DNA from: Buxus sempervirens
Taxonomy: Eukaryota; Streptophyta; Magnoliopsida; Buxales; Buxaceae
NCBI GenBank assembly: GCA_947561395.2
Contig: OX387186.1
Span: forward strand, 4,742,835-4,806,834
Direction of reading: 5' to 3'
Length of the DNA stretch: 64,000 nucleotides
The position numbers were made by a program, and so were the translations under genes. The notes below the pieces were generated by a model, which had not been told where the DNA came from, did no database searches, and saw only the letters and a list, made by a program, of their open reading frames with translations. Of this stretch, positions 60,653-64,000 are shown one piece after another; positions within the stretch are counted from its first letter, which is position 1, and each line of letters starts with the position of its first letter.

Positions 60653-60892
60653 AAAAAGGAGGGAGTAGTTTTAAAACTGCACATGGAGAGAGAATAAGTG
60701 GGGAGAGGGGGAATGGAGAGATGAGAAGTGGGGGTGGTTACAAACTAATTGTTTTTGAACGAAAATAGTGAATGGAGACAGGTATAACCCTGTATTATTG
60801 AAACTAAACTATACAGGAGATGGCCATTTTGTGAAAGTTGTAACTTGTTGTTTGGCACAATTCCCAAAAAGGGCGCTTCGCTTTATATATAA

Positions 60893-60909
60893 TAGATAGA
60901 TAGATAGAT
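60893..60909. repeat. (GATA)n microsatellite
   Basis: A short tetranucleotide array about 150 bp upstream of the clathrin light chain start codon. Confidence 0.8.
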
Positions 60910-61054
60910 TGATAAACAAGCACGTTTAAATCGGTTCATCCTCGTTTCTCCCACCACTCCAACTTGCTTCGTTTAGAACAGAGAAACTCCATTGAAGCTC
61001 TCTTTAAGATTTGCTGTTTCTCGAGAGAGAAAGAAGCCCAGAAGATACGCAGAA

Positions 61055-61545
61055 ATGTCTTCGTTCGATACGTTTAGCAACGACGGAGAAGAAATCAGGA
61101 CCTCGACTCGCCCCTTCGATGATGACGGGTACATCGGCTACGACCCTCGCCTTCCCTCCCAACGCTACGAGTCTTACTCGAATTTCGTTGCAGATGACGA
61201 CGCCAAGGTTGATCCCATTGACGTCGCGGTCGACTCGCCTCCTCCGTCCGGTTACCACGACGATTTTCCTGCAGACGATGAGGTTGCGGTCCATAACGTC
61301 TCCCACGATGTCGACAGCGCCCCAGCTTCTCCCGAGATCTATGGTTTCCGCTCTTCTATGACCGACGACGCCAACCATGAGCATGCGCCGTCTCCGTTCT
61401 CGGCGGTTCCGGAATCTAACGGCAACGGTAAGCCTTACGGTATCGGGGAAGATCTGGATGGCGTGTTTACCTCCGACGGACCGGTCCTTCCTCCACCGAC
61501 TGAAATGCAGCCCGAGGAAGGTTTTGTTCTTCGGGAGTGGCGGCG
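61055..61545 (+). CDS. Clathrin light chain, first exon (gene continues beyond window)
   Basis: The exon encodes the first 163 residues and two bases of the next codon before a GTGAGG donor. The N-terminus [14 protein letters not shown] and the acidic, Pro/Ser-rich stretch with [28 protein letters not shown] and [11 protein letters not shown] match plant clathrin light chains. These bind the clathrin heavy-chain hub and regulate coat assembly in endocytosis and trans-Golgi traffic. The heavy-chain-binding coiled coil should begin in the next exon, which I do not find before 64000, so the intron is at least 2.45 kb. It carries a hAT element. The start is the first in-frame ATG; upstream in-frame codons lack one. 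Confidence 0.92.
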
Positions 61546-62062
61546 GTGAGGTTTTAAATTTTTTGATTTGGTGATTTCCGTTTTTCAGCAGTTCTTCATC
61601 GTGGTGATGTCTCAAAATATTTTAGCAAATTCGTATGTACATTGTTTTTGGTTCTTGATTGTATCGTCTTGTGATTATCTTAATTTTTTCTCATCTTTAT
61701 GTTTTACATCTGTATTTTTTTTTCTTCTGTGATGAAATGAAGTGTTATTTGGTTTGTTTTTGGGGTTTAGAACTGATTTTTACATGTGATTGTGTCAAGA
61801 TCGTAAATGGATACGCACTTTTTTTGCTTGCAATGTTACATTCAACTGTTTTATAGTTTGCCAAATAATTTCTTTATGATTGAACAAATGTCTACTACAA
61901 AATTGAATCAGTGGATCTGTGAAGATAACTGAAACTAGGGATGCTTATGCCTGGGCTGCGGCCTGGTTAGGCATGGCCTGCCAGGGCACGCGTGCCTGCC
62001 GAGGGCTAGTTCTCTATTCCATAAAAAAAATGGTTTTTTAACCACTTTTACCGCCCCTCCCT

Positions 62063-62079
62063 CCCCCCCCCCCCCCCCC
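62063..62079. repeat. Poly(C) run inside the hAT element
   Basis: Seventeen consecutive C in a longer C-rich tract. Homopolymers of this length are prone to sequencing and length error. Confidence 0.85.
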
Positions 62080-62196
62080 AACAGCTATATAACAGTATGG
62101 TTGTAATTGACTATTAAAAGACATTTTCTATCCTTTCAACTGCCAAATAACAGTCATATTAGAGTGTAGAGGTGGTAAAAAGCCACTTTTGGTTTT

Positions 62197-62205
62197 CTAT
62201 AAATA
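62197..62205 (+). promoter_or_regulatory. TATA box of the hAT internal promoter
   Basis: TTCTATAAATAGG is followed by a pyrimidine-rich leader typical of plant transcription starts, ahead of a possible donor GAGGTATTTT near 62386 and the ORF at 62581. Confidence 0.45.
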
Positions 62206-62580
62206 GGATTACCCTTTCCCACTCCAAACTACACCTCTTCTACAATCTCTTATTCTCTTCTTCTACAATCTCTCTAACCTATCAAGAAATAGTCGTTTTA
62301 CTTAAATTGTTCAAGCATCAGAAGTGGGAAATTGGATTATGGAGGTTGAAGGTTTCAACTGCAAAGTTTAAGCTTCATTCTAAAGAGGTATTTTTTTATT
62401 TAATTTTCCGATTTTAAAATTAGTATAAATATTATTATTAGTATAAATTAGTAAAAATATTATTATTATTATAAATATTATATAAGTAAGTCTCTCCTTC
62501 TACCTTTCTTATAAATTAATGTATCACCAAAAATTTATTATTATATTATTTATTAAGAAATTTTTTTCGAAAATTTGATA

Positions 62581-62820
62581 ATGGACCCCAAGCATCTTAT
62601 GTTCTTTAACATTGAAGAAAGGGAATTTCTTATACCCTATTCTGACCCAACTTTTTCTGATGATGTGACCCAATCCCCATATGGTGACCCTCCCATCCAA
62701 GATCATGAAACTCAGTTGCCTTCCCAAGAGATGGGATCATCTTCCCTACCAGCTAGGAGCACCAAGAGGAGTAGAACCTCCGATGATTTGAATCTTGATG
62801 AATTTAGTCATATAGATTAG
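62581..62820 (+). pseudogene. Short ORF inside the hAT element, probable transposase remnant
   Basis: From ATG 62581 the ORF encodes 79 residues (starting MDPKHLMFFNIEEREFLIPY), acidic, with a basic SARSTKRSRTS-like patch (ARSTKRSRTSDD), and ends EFSHID. It has no BED zinc finger or hAT dimerisation domain. The position after a promoter-like leader suggests the deleted 5' and 3' ends of a transposase gene joined together. Family membership of the ORF itself is inference. Confidence 0.4.
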
Positions 62821-64000
62821 TCTAAGTTTTATTATATTTTTTGTAATTAAAGTTTAGGAACTTACTTTCTCTTTTTTTTTTTCTTTTAAACTACAAATGA
62901 AAGATAGATGAGTGGGTGCCAACCTAGTTGGGATGTGCTCATACTATAGTGATGCAGCATTATTTGTGCAAGGGATTATGTATTATTTGCAAAATTGTAC
63001 TTGTACTTGTGATAATTAATTAATTTATATTTTTTCGAGCAAAATCTATCCCAATATGTGTAAGACAATTTTGTGAATAATAAAAATATTTTTCAGACTT
63101 TTTTTTGTGATTTTTTACTATTTTTTTGGAATTTTTCTTGATTTTTTAAAAAAAATACATTTTTTAATACCCCCGGCCAGCTGGCTGGGGCGTGCTGTGC
63201 CATGCCGGGCCGGGGGTATTCGCTAAACAGGCCGTGTGTGCCGCGGCCCGCGCTAAACAGGCCCGAGCCGGCCGTTTAGCACACCTAACTGAAACGCAAA
63301 TCATTTTATTGGAACTAAGAAAATATAAATTATTGTTTCAATATCTGATTGATGGGAACTTCTTTCATGATGCAGATTTAGAATGCACTTTATGCTGTAG
63401 TGCTGGCGTGGCTGTTTTATCAACTTAACTCCCAGTAGATTAATTTATCATTGTATGCTCTAGCTCAATTTATTTCAAAATATTGCCATTCCATAGACCA
63501 CTTGTGACTCAGAGGATTAAAATTGACACAAATCCAGGTGTGGCATATTAGGCTAACTATTTGATGGGCATATACAGAGTGCTTTAAGACAATATCTTAT
63601 CTTATGGCCCATGGGATGAGATATTAAACATAATTGTAAAGTACAGAAAGCTTTTCTTGTTTATTGTACTGGCTTCTTTTATCTTATGCAGCTGAAACCA
63701 CTGCAATCTTGGTAACATAAGGTAACAGAACAAGCTTATTTCAGGTTATTGTCAATAAAAAAGAAAAAAGAGGCAAAAACTATTCGTTGAGAAATTCGGT
63801 TAATGGGCTGGATTCAAAATAAAATCATCTGGATTGGATGTTGATACGCTTAAATGTAGAAGATGTCCTCTTAGTTAGTGATTGGGAGAGCGAGGATGCC
63901 TCAGTTTCTTGATTCATTTTAGTAGTATTGTTTTATATGATTTTTAGCTGCTGGCCTCTTGTTCTGATCTAGACAACTGCTTATAATGATAGATCAACAC

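Larger units (their letters stand above)
59704..61054. other. Intergenic between CPL1 and clathrin light chain genes
   Basis: CPL1 3' UTR probably extends to about 60.45 kb. The rest holds a CACGTG-bearing palindrome (60629-60652), a GA-rich stretch, a segment GGGCGCTTCGCTTTATATATAATAGATAGA that looks like the end of a mobile element, a GATA microsatellite and the clathrin light chain leader. Confidence 0.6.
61936..63287. mobile_element. Non-autonomous hAT DNA transposon with 8-bp target duplication
   Basis: A 1352-bp element begins TAGGGATGCT and ends AGCACACCTA (TAGGTGTGCT on the minus strand). The exact 8-bp repeat ACTGAAAC lies at 61928-61935 and 63288-63295. Subterminal regions are G/C-rich with repeated GGCCTG and CGCTAAACAGGC motifs, as in many plant hAT elements, in sharp contrast to the AT-rich interior and intron. 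It contains a 17-C run (62063-62079), a promoter-like TATA sequence and a short ORF, but no full transposase. Confidence 0.9.
61546..64000. other. Clathrin light chain intron 1 (partial)
   Basis: AT-rich intron sequence with a complete hAT insertion at 61936-63287. After the insertion, 63296-64000 shows no coding exon of the clathrin light chain or any other recognised gene. Confidence 0.7.

Noticed and set aside
61004-61615. 203-codon minus-strand ORF opposite the clathrin light chain exon
   Set aside because: A shadow ORF of the real exon; composition biased toward Arg and Val with no domain.

Overview
This is a nuclear genomic window from a flowering plant, most likely a woody dicot or a basal angiosperm lineage rather than a grass. 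The genes are multi-exon with GT-AG introns, the non-coding DNA is AT-rich and full of MITEs and LINE relics, and every recognisable protein is a plant family member. No organellar, bacterial or viral gene block, rRNA, tRNA or CRISPR array was seen. The species cannot be named from the sequence alone.

Layout: 1-2.2 kb holds the 3' end of a MOR1/GEM1 (XMAP215-type) microtubule-associated gene (+). 3.9-6.6 kb is a complete DUF1218 four-helix membrane protein (+) whose second intron carries a MITE with a 9-bp target duplication. 10.4-11.7 kb is a single-exon AP2/ERF group I (DREB A-6) factor (+). About 9 kb of repeat-containing intergenic DNA follows, including a side-by-side pair of the same MITE family at 15.0-15.8 kb. 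20.6-31.7 kb is a seven-exon WDR44-like WD40 gene (+) with a 5.2-kb first intron full of retroelement debris and an unusual hairpin/uORF arrangement at its start codon. 34.1-34.9 kb is a Dof zinc-finger gene (-). 39.7-41.0 kb is a five-exon epoxide hydrolase (+), tail-to-tail with a six-exon LanC-like (GCR2/GCL) gene (-) at 41.9-44.0 kb. 44.8-45.7 kb is a short satellite-like tandem array interrupted by another MITE. 46.6-59.7 kb is a 17-exon CPL1-type RNA polymerase II CTD phosphatase with two dsRNA-binding domains (+), preceded by three uORFs. 61.06 kb onward is the first exon of a clathrin light chain gene (+). Its intron contains a complete 1352-bp non-autonomous hAT element with a perfect 8-bp target duplication, and the gene runs off the window.

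The genes do not form one pathway; this is an ordinary euchromatic neighbourhood of housekeeping and regulatory genes. The exon models were built by hand: all listed junctions are GT-AG and the reading phase closes in every complete gene (DUF1218 184 aa, WD40 906 aa, epoxide hydrolase 310 aa, LanC-like 408 aa, CPL1 945 aa). The clathrin light chain, LanC-like and ERF genes recall an Arabidopsis chromosome 2 neighbourhood, suggesting conserved microsynteny.

The most interesting observations are: (1) the WD40 start site, where an 11-bp perfect hairpin carries a uORF AUG in its loop and the uORF stop overlaps the main AUG as AUGA; (2) a 22-codon uORF upstream of it with strongly G/C-ending codons; (3) exactly bounded hAT and Mutator-type MITEs with perfect target duplications inside gene introns or near genes; and (4) a MITE whose removal restores the period of a tandem repeat array.
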